From Aliidiomarina quisquiliarum (GTDB lineage Bacteria > Pseudomonadota > Gammaproteobacteria > Enterobacterales > Alteromonadaceae), in NCBI RefSeq assembly GCF_023922585.1, contig NZ_JAMFTN010000052.1:1-64000 (forward strand): DNA of 64,000 nucleotides. Direction: 5' to 3'. Each line of letters opens with the position of its first letter. Position 1 is the first letter of the stretch. Shown here piece by piece: positions 17,676-26,901 of this stretch. Position numbers and translations under genes: made by a program. The notes beneath the pieces are model-generated. The model saw only the letters and a program-made list of their open reading frames with translations. It ran no database searches and was not told where the DNA came from.

Positions 17676-19844
17676 ATGGACGTTTCTCATCTTCTCGACG
17701 GTATGAACGATCGCCAGCGCGATGCTGTTAGTGCAGATGAGCGACACATGCTGGTGCTAGCGGGCGCAGGTAGCGGTAAAACCCGTGTATTAGTGCACCG
17801 TATTGCGTGGCTTATTCAAGTTATGCAGTATTCGCCCATGTCGATTATGGCGGTAACCTTTACCAATAAAGCAGCGGCTGAAATGCGTGGCCGAGTGGAA
17901 AAACTACTAGGTCGCGATGTACGTAGTATGTGGCTAGGCACTTTCCATGGCCTTGCCCACCGGTTGCTGCGCGCTCATTACCAAGACGCGGGCTTGCCGC
18001 AAAATTTTCAAATTCTCGACAGCGACGACCAACTACGCTTGGTGAAGCGCAGCATGCGCGCCTTAAACATTGACGAAAAACAATGGCCAGCAAAACAGGC
18101 CCAGTGGTATATCAACGGTAAAAAAGACGAAGGTTTACGTGCGCAACATATCGACGCCTTTGATATCAATGATAAAACCCATAAAGAAATATATGCCGCT
18201 TACCAAGAAGCCTGCGACCGTGCGGGGCTGGTCGACTTTGCCGAACTGTTATTGCGAGCCCATGAACTGCTGCGCGACAACAAATATGTGCGTGAGCACT
18301 ACCAAAAACGTTTCCGCCATATACTGGTAGACGAATTTCAAGACACCAACCAAATTCAATATGCCTGGGTGCAAATGCTCGCCGGAGCGAAAAACTATGT
18401 AACCATTGTGGGCGACGACGACCAATCTATTTATGGCTGGCGCGGTGCGCAAGTTGAAAACCTACAGCACTTTTTACGCGACTTCCCTAGCGCTGACACA
18501 GTACGGCTAGAACAAAACTACCGTTCTACCAATATTATTTTACAAGCGGCTAACGCCGTTATTGCCAATAATGACGACCGCTTAGGTAAAAACTTATGGA
18601 CTGAAGGCGAAGAAGGCTCGCCCATTTCTTTATACGGCGCCTTTAACGAACAAGAAGAAGCCCGTTACATTGTGTCGCGTATTATGCAGTGGCAAGAGCA
18701 AGGTGGTGCTTTAACCGACGTGGCGCTGCTGTACCGTAATAACGCCCAGTCGCGAGTATTAGAAGAAAGCCTGCTGTATGCACAAATGCCATACCGAATT
18801 TATGGTGGTTTACGATTCTTTGATCGCCAGGAAGTAAAAGACGCTCTTGCTTATTTGCGCTTGATCAGCAACCGCAACGACGACGCTGCTTTTGAACGGG
18901 TGGTAAACACACCTACTCGTGGCATTGGCGAGCGCACTATTGGTTTATTACGTGAAGCGGCAAAAAATGAAGGGCTTACCCTTTGGCGTGCTGCGCAAAC
19001 ATTAGTAAATGAACAAGTATTAACGGGTCGGGCAAGTTCAGCGGTGGGCTCGTTTTTAACCATGATCAACGATCTTGAAGAAGCTACCAGTAACTTATCG
19101 CTTTCAGCCCAAACCGATAAAGTGCTGCATGGCAGTGGCTTGCTGGCCATGTATCAGGCTGAAAAAAGTGACAAAGCCGAAACCCGGGTAGATAACTTAA
19201 AAGAGCTAGTAAGTGCCACCGAAACCTTTGTGGCTACGGGTGAAGAGGGTATGACTCCGTTAGCTGAATTTTTGTCACATGCGGCACTAGAAGCCGGCGA
19301 AGAGCAGGCCGACGCACACCAAGACGCGGTGCAGTTAATGACCTTGCACAGCGCTAAAGGCCTCGAGTTTAAACTTGTATTTATGACCGGCATGGAAGAA
19401 GGCACCTTCCCTTCATTGCAATCGACCTCGGAATCGGGACGGTTAGCAGAAGAGCGCCGCCTTTGTTATGTAGGTATGACCCGAGCCATGGAGCAGTTAG
19501 TACTTACCTACGCTGAAACCCGTCGTTTATACGGGCAAATGAATCACCACCGGCCTAGCCGCTTTATTGGCGAGCTGCCCCCCGACAGTGTTGATACGGT
19601 GCGTTCGCAGGCACGAATAGAAGCACCTGGGCAAGGTCGTAGCCGTTTCCATACCGGCGCTTCCCATGAAAGCTTTGTTGAAACAGGCTTTAGGCTTGGC
19701 CAGCAGGTACTGCACAGCAAGTTTGGTGAAGGCACGGTATTAAATTACGAAGGTAGTGGCACCCAAAGCCGCATACAGGTTAACTTTGAAACGGGCAGTA
19801 AGTGGTTGGTGGTGGCTTACGCACGGTTAATGCCGCTTGATTAA
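17676..19844 (+). CDS. uvrD: DNA helicase II (UvrD)
   Basis: SF1A 3'-to-5' helicase acting in nucleotide excision and mismatch repair. It shows Walker A GAGSGKT (30-36), the AVTFTNKAAAEMRGR motif, LVDEFQDTN, GDDDQSIYGWRGA, LEQNYRSTNIIL, the LMTLHSAKGLEF motif V region and YVGMTRAMEQL motif VI. The C-terminal QVLHSKFGEGTVLNYEG segment is the UvrD/PcrA Tudor-like tail. The length of 722 matches E. coli UvrD (720). Confidence 0.97.
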   Translation: MDVSHLLDGMNDRQRDAVSADERHMLVLAGAGSGKTRVLVHRIAWLIQVMQYSPMSIMAVTFTNKAAAEMRGRVEKLLGRDVRSMWLGTFHGLAHRLLRAHYQDAGLPQNFQILDSDDQLRLVKRSMRALNIDEKQWPAKQAQWYINGKKDEGLRAQHIDAFDINDKTHKEIYAAYQEACDRAGLVDFAELLLRAHELLRDNKYVREHYQKRFRHILVDEFQDTNQIQYAWVQMLAGAKNYVTIVGDDDQSIYGWRGAQVENLQHFLRDFPSADTVRLEQNYRSTNIILQAANAVIANNDDRLGKNLWTEGEEGSPISLYGAFNEQEEARYIVSRIMQWQEQGGALTDVALLYRNNAQSRVLEESLLYAQMPYRIYGGLRFFDRQEVKDALAYLRLISNRNDDAAFERVVNTPTRGIGERTIGLLREAAKNEGLTLWRAAQTLVNEQVLTGRASSAVGSFLTMINDLEEATSNLSLSAQTDKVLHGSGLLAMYQAEKSDKAETRVDNLKELVSATETFVATGEEGMTPLAEFLSHAALEAGEEQADAHQDAVQLMTLHSAKGLEFKLVFMTGMEEGTFPSLQSTSESGRLAEERRLCYVGMTRAMEQLVLTYAETRRLYGQMNHHRPSRFIGELPPDSVDTVRSQARIEAPGQGRSRFHTGASHESFVETGFRLGQQVLHSKFGEGTVLNYEGSGTQSRIQVNFETGSKWLVVAYARLMPLD

Positions 19845-19857
19845 TTGGCTTTAATGT

Positions 19858-19877
19858 CATGCCGTGCATGGCCTACG
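19858..19877. repeat. Short palindromic unit sharing GCATGGCCTACG
   Basis: CATGC-CGT-GCATG followed by GCCTACG lies at the converging ends of uvrD and rarD. GCATGGCCT also occurs twice inside the element at the left end of the window, near 39 and 76. It is therefore likely a member or fragment of the same dispersed palindrome family. The stem is only five pairs and no T-run follows, so it is not a convincing terminator. Confidence 0.4.
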
Positions 19878-20796
19878 ACCCAACTTTAACAGTGTTTGCT
19901 TTTAAAAGTCGGTAGGTGCGAATTGCGTCGTAGGAATAAAGTGCCAAAGCGCTCCAAATAATAGCAAAGGTAAGTAGGCGCTCTAGCTGTAATGGCTCGT
20001 CATAAATAAACACGGCCAAGATAAACATTAGGCTAGGGCCTATATATTGGAAAAACCCCAAGGTGGAGTAGCGTAGCCGCTGTGCTGCCGCGGTAAAGCA
20101 TAATAAAGGCAAGGTTGTTACAACCCCCGCTAGTATAAGCAACAAGTTTAATTGCCAGGTATTAAGCAACATATTGCTGGCGCTACTTTGCGCAAAGAAG
20201 AAAAAGTAAACCAGCATTACGGGCAACATTAAGGCTACTTCTAGCCACAAGCCGGTTAATGAATCAAAAGGTAGCTTTTTCCGCAAAGCACCATAGGTAG
20301 CAAAAGACCCGGCCAACACCAGCGCTATCCAAGGAATAGAGCCAAAGGTAAATAGTTGTAACAATACGCCAGCTAACACCAGCAATACGGCAACCCATTG
20401 TAATTTGCGCAAGCGTTCGCCAAATACCAACATACCAATTGCCACATTTAACAGCGGATTAATAAAGTAACCTAAGCTGGCATCTAGAATAAAGCCGTTG
20501 GTTGTCGCCCAAATAAATAAAAACCAATTGCAGGCAATAAACATGGCAGCTAGGCCAAGTAAAGCAAGTTTTTTCGGCTCTTTAAAAGCGGCGGATATTT
20601 GCTTTATTTTTTTGCTCACAACTAGTAAAAGAAACACTAAGCCGAATGACCAAAATACTCGATGAGCAAGAATTTCTAGTGCAGGCACCTGACTAACTGC
20701 TTTAAAGTAAATTGGTGCAATGCCCCACATACTGTAAGCCGCAGCAGCAAAGAACACGCCCTGTTTGGTACGTTTTGCAAACGCGTCTGTTGTCAT
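19873..20796 (-). CDS. rarD: RarD, EamA-family transporter
   Basis: Ten-helix EamA/DMT-superfamily inner-membrane protein of 307 residues. It begins with the RarD-typical QGVFFAAAAYSMWGIAPIYF and carries AHRVFWSF and the second-half LGFFQYIGPSLMFILAVF. RarD is named from a chloramphenicol-sensitive phenotype; its substrate is unknown. The downstream order here, thioesterase then recQ, follows E. coli rarD-yigI-(pldA)-recQ. It lies one base after the stop of the thioesterase gene on the same strand. Confidence 0.92.
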   Translation of the reverse strand: MTTDAFAKRTKQGVFFAAAAYSMWGIAPIYFKAVSQVPALEILAHRVFWSFGLVFLLLVVSKKIKQISAAFKEPKKLALLGLAAMFIACNWFLFIWATTNGFILDASLGYFINPLLNVAIGMLVFGERLRKLQWVAVLLVLAGVLLQLFTFGSIPWIALVLAGSFATYGALRKKLPFDSLTGLWLEVALMLPVMLVYFFFFAQSSASNMLLNTWQLNLLLILAGVVTTLPLLCFTAAAQRLRYSTLGFFQYIGPSLMFILAVFIYDEPLQLERLLTFAIIWSALALYSYDAIRTYRLLKANTVKVGS

Positions 20797-20797
20797 G

Positions 20798-21256
20798 TTA
20801 ACCCACTAAATAAGTGCCAGTACCAAAGGCAATGTGTTCGCCTTCTTCATTATGCATTTCCATACGAGCGACAGCTACTTTGTTCCCTGAGCGAATAATC
20901 GTAGCGGTGCAAATAAACTCTTCGCCGCGGCCTGGGCGTAAATAATCAACGCGTAAGTCAATGGTGCCGCACTTAGCTACTTTTTGCATGATTTCTTCAA
21001 CGGAAGCTTTGCCCGCCAAGCGTTCTACTAAACTAGCAATTACCACAGCACCGCCGGCCGTATCTAACGCTGTAGACGTCACGCCGCCATGTAAAATACG
21101 TTGCGGCATGTTACCAATCAGTTCGTTTTTCCAACGAAAGCGAACTTCAGACTGCTGCCCAGAAAATTGCGTAATCTCCAAGCCCAATAGCTGTTGAAAA
21201 GGCACTTGCGAGTTCATATAGTTTGAAATTTGAGCGACTAATTCTGTAGTGGGCAT
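20798..21256 (-). CDS. yigI: Hotdog-fold thioesterase (YigI/PaaI-like)
   Basis: A 152-residue single hotdog domain, probably an acyl-CoA thioesterase. HGGVTSTALDTAGGAVV is the family's catalytic helix motif, with an acidic residue in LDTAGG, and DLRVDYLRPG is the following conserved strand. The neighbours rarD and recQ match the position of yigI in E. coli, which supports the symbol. The substrate cannot be read from sequence. Confidence 0.82.
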   Translation of the reverse strand: MPTTELVAQISNYMNSQVPFQQLLGLEITQFSGQQSEVRFRWKNELIGNMPQRILHGGVTSTALDTAGGAVVIASLVERLAGKASVEEIMQKVAKCGTIDLRVDYLRPGRGEEFICTATIIRSGNKVAVARMEMHNEEGEHIAFGTGTYLVG

Positions 21257-21360
21257 AAGCCATGGTCATTGTTGTGCGGGACGCCTACAATAGTAATCAG
21301 TTTCACCCAAGTCAACCGACACCTCTTCGCAGGTTTTTTAATTAAGGGTAGTACATTAAA

Positions 21361-23220
21361 GTGGTTTACAATGGTGCAGCACAAGTGGCGGCCGTTGCTG
21401 ATGAAAACAGCGACGCTTCATTAAACGACGCCCTTGAAGTATTACAAGACGTCTTTGGTTATAAAACCTTTCGCTATGGACAGGCTGAAATTATTCGCCA
21501 AGTACTAGCGGGCGGTGACACACAAGTTTTGTTGCCAACTGGTGGGGGTAAGTCGCTTTGCTACCAGTTGCCTGCACTGCTTTTACCTGGGCTTACTCTG
21601 GTTATTTCCCCTCTAGTGGCGCTGATGGACGATCAGGTCGCTGCCTTGCGGGTGCTTGGTATAAAAGCAGCTGCTATTCATTCAGGTATGCAGCCCGTAG
21701 AAGTGTTGGCGACCTTAAAAGGCATTCAAGAGGGCGAAGTAAAGCTACTCTATTTGGCGCCAGAACGAGTATTACAAACCCACTTTTTAGAGCGCTTGCA
21801 AGGGTTACGTATATCGTTAATCGCTATCGACGAAGCGCACTGTATTTCTCAATGGGGCCACGACTTCCGCCCTGATTACGGCCAACTAGGGGTGCTGCGC
21901 CAATGGTTGCCTGGGGTACCTATTTTAGCGCTTACAGCCACTGCCGACGCGGTTACCCGCACCGACATTCTTGAGCGTTTACAGCTTACCCAGCCCCATT
22001 TGGTGCAAGGCAGTTTTGACCGTCCCAATATTCGTTATTTAGTACAAGAAAAATTCCGCAAGAAACCACAGGTGGTTGAATATGTGCGCAAGCAACAAGG
22101 CGCGTCAGGCATTATTTATTGTGGCAGCCGCAAGCGCACTGAAGAAATAGCGGAAAAACTGTTGCGCGAAGGCGTTAAAGCTGCGGCGTATCATGCGGGT
22201 TTGTCGCATGAATTAAGAAAAAACACGCTGTATCGTTTTTTGCGTGACGACTTACATGTGGTGGTGGCCACGGTTGCTTTTGGCATGGGCATTGATAAAC
22301 CTAACGTGCGCTATGTTATGCACTACGACTTACCCCGAAGCGTGGAAGCGTATTACCAAGAAACGGGCCGGGCTGGCCGCGATGGTGCTCCGGCAGAAGC
22401 CATTATGTTTTACGAGCCCAATGACGCGGCATGGATTCGCCGCATGCTTAACGAACAAGAAGAAACACCACAAGTAATGGTTGAACGGCAGAAATTTCAT
22501 GCTATGAGTTTATTTGCTGAAGCACAAACTTGCCGCCGTTTGGTATTACTTAATTACTTTAATGAATTTCGTGAAAAGCCCTGCATGAATTGCGATCTTT
22601 GTTTAAGCCCGCCAAAACAATATGACGGTACTGAAGACGCACAAAAAGCATTAAGCTGTGTTTATCGCACTGGCCAACAGTTTGGTGTGCAACATGTGGT
22701 TGATGTATTACGCGGCAGTAAAAACCAAAAGGTTAAAGAGTATAATCACGACACAATTAGCACCTGGGGAATAGGTAAAGATAAAAGCCCAGAGCATTGG
22801 GTGTCGGTATTACGCCAGCTTATTCACCGTGGTTTGTTAGTACAAGATATTCGCTTTCATAGCGCGCTGCGATTAACCGAAGAAGCCCGGCCAATATTAC
22901 GTGGTACCGTGTCGCTTACTTTGGCCGAGCCGCGCTTACAAGGGGTGCGTATCGACGAGCAAGTCGAAGCTCGTGGGCAGCACGATAAAGCCTTATTCCG
23001 CCGCTTGCGAGCACTACGTAAGCGTATTGCAGAAGAAAACGAGTTGGCACCCTATATGGTATTTAGCGACGCAACCTTGCAAGAAATGGCATTGTTACTG
23101 CCTACTTCGAATAGTGAAATGTTGGCGGTGTCCGGTGTTGGTAAAATTAAATTAGCTCGTTATGGCGCAAGCTTTATTGCCGAGATATCTACTTATCTAT
23201 TAGAAAATCCACTTTCTTAA
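21361..23220 (+). CDS. recQ: ATP-dependent DNA helicase RecQ
   Basis: SF2 3'-to-5' DNA helicase for recombination and fork repair. It has Walker A TGGGKS (60-65), DEAH (157-160) followed by CISQWGHDFRPDY, and motif VI QETGRAGRDG. The zinc-binding cysteines are Cys in AQTCRRLV plus CMNCDLC. A winged-helix domain and a C-terminal HRDC domain (about 535-610) complete it. The length of 619 is normal. The start is taken as GTG with AAGGG upstream, giving a slightly longer N-terminus than E. coli. Confidence 0.96.
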   Translation: MVYNGAAQVAAVADENSDASLNDALEVLQDVFGYKTFRYGQAEIIRQVLAGGDTQVLLPTGGGKSLCYQLPALLLPGLTLVISPLVALMDDQVAALRVLGIKAAAIHSGMQPVEVLATLKGIQEGEVKLLYLAPERVLQTHFLERLQGLRISLIAIDEAHCISQWGHDFRPDYGQLGVLRQWLPGVPILALTATADAVTRTDILERLQLTQPHLVQGSFDRPNIRYLVQEKFRKKPQVVEYVRKQQGASGIIYCGSRKRTEEIAEKLLREGVKAAAYHAGLSHELRKNTLYRFLRDDLHVVVATVAFGMGIDKPNVRYVMHYDLPRSVEAYYQETGRAGRDGAPAEAIMFYEPNDAAWIRRMLNEQEETPQVMVERQKFHAMSLFAEAQTCRRLVLLNYFNEFREKPCMNCDLCLSPPKQYDGTEDAQKALSCVYRTGQQFGVQHVVDVLRGSKNQKVKEYNHDTISTWGIGKDKSPEHWVSVLRQLIHRGLLVQDIRFHSALRLTEEARPILRGTVSLTLAEPRLQGVRIDEQVEARGQHDKALFRRLRALRKRIAEENELAPYMVFSDATLQEMALLLPTSNSEMLAVSGVGKIKLARYGASFIAEISTYLLENPLS

Positions 23221-23377
23221 TTAAATTAACTTTGTCATATTTCTATCACCATCTACATTTACTATGGGCTTTTAAAGATTACAAAGGAGTTAACTTCAGT
23301 TAGTGGTTTCAAAAACTCATAATAAACATGAAACTGTACAAAATTTATCATAGAATACGCATGTTTCTAGTTCTTGA

Positions 23378-23402
23378 GGGTGATGATAGGTGGTACTCAC
23401 CC
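23378..23402 (+). other. Inverted repeat in the leader of the TonB-dependent receptor gene
   Basis: GGGTGA and TCACCC form six pairs around a 13-base loop, about 60 bases before the receptor start. It lies in the 239-base gap after recQ, which otherwise shows only AT-rich sequence. It could be an mRNA hairpin or a regulator half-site pair; there is no basis to choose. Confidence 0.25.
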
Positions 23403-23459
23403 TGCGGCATAGTTCATAGAAGCTCCTAGTTTTCACACACAACTATTCAGGTAAATCGC

Positions 23460-26400
23460 ATGATTAAAATGAAACTGACCCGTATAGCGACCGTAGTAGC
23501 GCTTACTGTGGGTCTTTCTGGTGTCGCTATGGCGCAAACATCGTCTTCAATGCGAGGACAGATTGTTGGACCAGCGGGCCAAGTAATCGCAGATACACGC
23601 ATTATAATAGAACACGTTCCTTCAGGAACGCGTACAACAGCGGTAACAAACGAAGCAGGTGCGTTTGTTGCTGGTGGCTTACGTGTTGGTGGCCCCTACC
23701 GTGTACGAATCGAGTCGGACACTTTTGAAGGGCAAACGCTGGAAGACATTTTCTTACAGTTAGGTGATTCATACCGTTTAAACGCACAGCTTGAACCACG
23801 CGTTGAAAAATATGAGCGTATTGCAGTAACTGGTCGTGCAGTGAACTTCACCTCGTTGCAAGCTGGCTCATCAAGCACATGGGGCGAAAGTGAAATTCAA
23901 ACACTACCTACTTTTGACCGTGACTTGAAAGATATTGTACGACAAAACCCATTAGCTACAGACCTTGGTGACGATAACCGCTCACTAACGGTTGGTGGTA
24001 ATAACCCACGCTACAACAGCATTACAGTTGACGGCATTGGCCAAAACGACGACTTCGGCTTGAACTCGGGTGGTTACCCAACCAACCGTTCGCCTATTTC
24101 TATCGACGCCATTGAGCAGGTTTCAATTCAATCAGTGCCATTTAATGCGCGCTACAGTGGTTTTACTGGCGCACGTATTAACGCGGTAACTCGTTCAGGT
24201 ACCAACGAGTTCTTCGGCTCTTTATTCTATGAGTATGCTGGCGACAACTTAGCTGGCTCACCAAAAGTAAGCCGTTACGAACCAAACCGTGACGCACCAG
24301 AGCTTGACTATAAAGAAGAAAGCATTGGTTTTAGTGTCGGTGGACCATTGATTAAAGACCGTTTGTTCTTCTTTGCTAACTTTGAAAAATATAAAGAGCC
24401 AACATCAATTGCACAAGGCCCTGCCGGTTCAAGTGCTATTGAAGCAAAAGACATTGACCCAAGCGTTATTAGCGAAGTACAGCGTATTGCCCGTGATGTT
24501 TATGGCGTAAACGCCGGTGACTGGAATGTACAGCCTGATCAGAAAGACGAAAAGTACTTACTGAAGTTAGACTGGAACATTAACAACGACCACCGTGCTG
24601 CGTTTACTTACCAGCGTGCCGATGACGAAGCTGCGAATAACACCAGAACAGGTGGTAACACCAACCTGAACTTAAACTCGCATTGGTACACACGTACACA
24701 AACCATGGACAACTTTGCCATGCAGTTGTTCTCTAACTGGACAAACAACTTCAGCACAGAGTTCAAAGCTTCGATTAAAGACGTGAAAACCGACCAAATG
24801 CCTTCATTAGGCAAAGAAATGGGTCACGTTACTGTTCGCTTTACCGACGCAGAAAACCCAGCAGGTGGTGAAGGTCAAATCAATATTGGTCCTGACTATT
24901 CACGTCACTTAAACAAACTAGACACCAAAACTACTGAAATTCAATTGCACGCCGAGTACTTGTTAGACGCGCATAACATTCAGTTTGGTATCGAACACCA
25001 GAAAATTGACGTGTTCAATGCGTTCGTTCAGCGTTCATTAGGTGAGTTTACTTTTGACAGCTTGGCTGACTTTGAAAACCAATTTGCTAGCCGAATTCAG
25101 TATCAAAACGCCTACACTAACAACGCTAATGACGGTGCCGCAGAGTTCGGTTATGGCAGCACAGCATTATATGTTCAAGACTCTTGGGACGTTACTTGGG
25201 ACTTAACACTAAACTTCGGTTTACGTTATGAGCGTTACTTCTCGAATGACAGACCTGCTTATAACCAAAACTTCTTCGACCGTTATGGCTTTGAAAATAC
25301 CAATAACCTCGACGGTATCGACTTGTTATTACCACGCTTTAGCTTTAACTACGAGTGGACAGATAACTTAACCGTTCGTGGTGGTGTTGGCTTATTTGCT
25401 GGTGGTCGTCCGAATGTTTGGATTTCAAACGCCTATTCAAACGATGGTGTAACTATTGTTTATGCTAATAACCGCAACAACTATGCTGGTGCAGACATTG
25501 CCAATGTACCACAAGAAATGCGTGACGAGCTAAAGGCTGGCGACGGTAACACAACGCCAATCGATCCGAACTTCAAAATGCCATACGACACCCGTTATAG
25601 CTTAGCCTTTGACTATGAAGACCTGAACTTAGGTATGTTAGGTCAAGGTTGGTTTGCTTCTGCCGAGTTCATTTATACGAATAAAGACCGTGAAGTATCA
25701 TGGACGAACTTAGCTAAAGCACCATTGCTAGATGCAAACGGTAATCAAGTTACGTCTATGGGCGGTCGTCCATTATATGTAAACTGGGACCCATTAAAAG
25801 GCCCACGTCCAGACACCATTGGCGGCTATAATACGAACCGTTTCGATATTATGCTAACCAACGTGTCAGGTGGCGATAGCTTAATTTCTACCTTTACTAT
25901 GGGTAATGCTTGGGACAACGGTTTAAGTGTTCGCTTTAGCTACACTAACCAAGACGTAACCGACATTACTTCAGGTGGTTCTTCAACCGCTCACTCGAAC
26001 TACAGATACCAAACTGCAGTAGACAAAAACTACGCTTCTGTAGGTCGTGCGTCGTATGAAATTGAGCACCGCTTCATGGCAAGTGTGAACTATACAACAG
26101 AGTTCTTTACTGGCTATAAAAGCCACATGAGCCTGTTCTGGGACCGTGCTTCTGGCCGTCCATACAGTTATGCACTTAATGCGTTCCGCTTCCGTGGCTT
26201 CGGTGACGGCAGCTCAAGCAGCCTAGACAGCAGCACCAACTACCTGCCGTATATTCCAACTGGGGCCGACGATCCTAACGTTCGTTACGAAGGTGGGTTA
26301 ACATACGCAGAGTTTGCTACATACCTTGAAGCCGCTAACTTAACTAAGTATGCCGGAGGTTATGCAGTACGTAACGAAGGTAATCGTGGTCCTTGGAATA

Positions 26401-26696
26401 CCAACCTCGACTTCCGTTTCGAGCAAGAAGTACCAGGATTGTTTAACAATCACCGCGGTGCTATCTACGTCGACATTCGTAACGTGTTAGCTATCTTCAC
26501 AGATAATCAACGCCATACGGTTCGTAACGCCGACACTGGTATTAGCTTAGTAGACATTGACATTGACACTACAACCGGACAGTACATTTACAAGCGTCCG
26601 TTTGGTGGTTTCGACGAAACGCCACGTAGCGCAACTTACTATAACGCGCGTGCTTCTACCTGGACTGCAAAAATCGGTGTTCGCTACCGCTTCTAA
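23460..26696 (+). CDS. TonB-dependent receptor with CarboxypepD-type N-terminal domain (Oar-like)
   Basis: Outer-membrane transporter or adhesin-like receptor of 1078 residues. The signal peptide (1-25, ending VAMAQ) precedes a carboxypeptidase-regulatory-like beta-sandwich (about 30-115, with ITNEAG/VGGPYRVRIES-type features). A plug follows (LTVGGNNPRYNSITVDGIGQ, then ARINAVTRSGTNEFFGSLFY), then a large barrel ending TAKIGVRYRF with the terminal Phe. This Oar-type architecture is common in marine Alteromonadales and peptide-rich lifestyles. The substrate is unknown, with peptide or protein fragments plausible. It faces a large protease gene, though each has its own terminator between them. 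The second ATG (MKL) is also possible as start. Confidence 0.9.
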   Translation: MIKMKLTRIATVVALTVGLSGVAMAQTSSSMRGQIVGPAGQVIADTRIIIEHVPSGTRTTAVTNEAGAFVAGGLRVGGPYRVRIESDTFEGQTLEDIFLQLGDSYRLNAQLEPRVEKYERIAVTGRAVNFTSLQAGSSSTWGESEIQTLPTFDRDLKDIVRQNPLATDLGDDNRSLTVGGNNPRYNSITVDGIGQNDDFGLNSGGYPTNRSPISIDAIEQVSIQSVPFNARYSGFTGARINAVTRSGTNEFFGSLFYEYAGDNLAGSPKVSRYEPNRDAPELDYKEESIGFSVGGPLIKDRLFFFANFEKYKEPTSIAQGPAGSSAIEAKDIDPSVISEVQRIARDVYGVNAGDWNVQPDQKDEKYLLKLDWNINNDHRAAFTYQRADDEAANNTRTGGNTNLNLNSHWYTRTQTMDNFAMQLFSNWTNNFSTEFKASIKDVKTDQMPSLGKEMGHVTVRFTDAENPAGGEGQINIGPDYSRHLNKLDTKTTEIQLHAEYLLDAHNIQFGIEHQKIDVFNAFVQRSLGEFTFDSLADFENQFASRIQYQNAYTNNANDGAAEFGYGSTALYVQDSWDVTWDLTLNFGLRYERYFSNDRPAYNQNFFDRYGFENTNNLDGIDLLLPRFSFNYEWTDNLTVRGGVGLFAGGRPNVWISNAYSNDGVTIVYANNRNNYAGADIANVPQEMRDELKAGDGNTTPIDPNFKMPYDTRYSLAFDYEDLNLGMLGQGWFASAEFIYTNKDREVSWTNLAKAPLLDANGNQVTSMGGRPLYVNWDPLKGPRPDTIGGYNTNRFDIMLTNVSGGDSLISTFTMGNAWDNGLSVRFSYTNQDVTDITSGGSSTAHSNYRYQTAVDKNYASVGRASYEIEHRFMASVNYTTEFFTGYKSHMSLFWDRASGRPYSYALNAFRFRGFGDGSSSSLDSSTNYLPYIPTGADDPNVRYEGGLTYAEFATYLEAANLTKYAGGYAVRNEGNRGPWNTNLDFRFEQEVPGLFNNHRGAIYVDIRNVLAIFTDNQRHTVRNADTGISLVDIDIDTTTGQYIYKRPFGGFDETPRSATYYNARASTWTAKIGVRYRF

Positions 26697-26733
26697 GCAG
26701 TACGCACGAAGCTAAATTAGCTTTAATGCAAAT

Positions 26734-26762
26734 AAAACGGCTCCTAAGGGAGCCGTTTTTTT
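26734..26762 (+). terminator. Intrinsic terminator after the Oar-like receptor
   Basis: CGGCTCC-TAAG-GGAGCCG is a perfect seven-pair stem, extended by AAAA/TTTT, and followed by a run of seven T. It is well placed 38 bases after the receptor stop. Confidence 0.9.
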
Positions 26763-26815
26763 GTTTGTGGTTTACGGAAATACAATTGTTATTTATAGCG
26801 TGCAAATACCTGCAC

Positions 26816-26849
26816 AAAAAAGCCCTGCTTGATGGTTCAAGCAGGGCTT
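26816..26849 (-). terminator. Intrinsic terminator of the protease gene
   Basis: A 13-pair stem (26820-26832 with 26837-26849) around a 4-base loop is followed on the minus strand by six T. It lies about 50 bases past the stop of the tricorn-type protease gene. Confidence 0.9.
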
Positions 26850-26901
26850 ATATATTGTGAGCCAAGCATGGAATAATTACTTGGCTGTAAGTGATTGCTA
26901 A

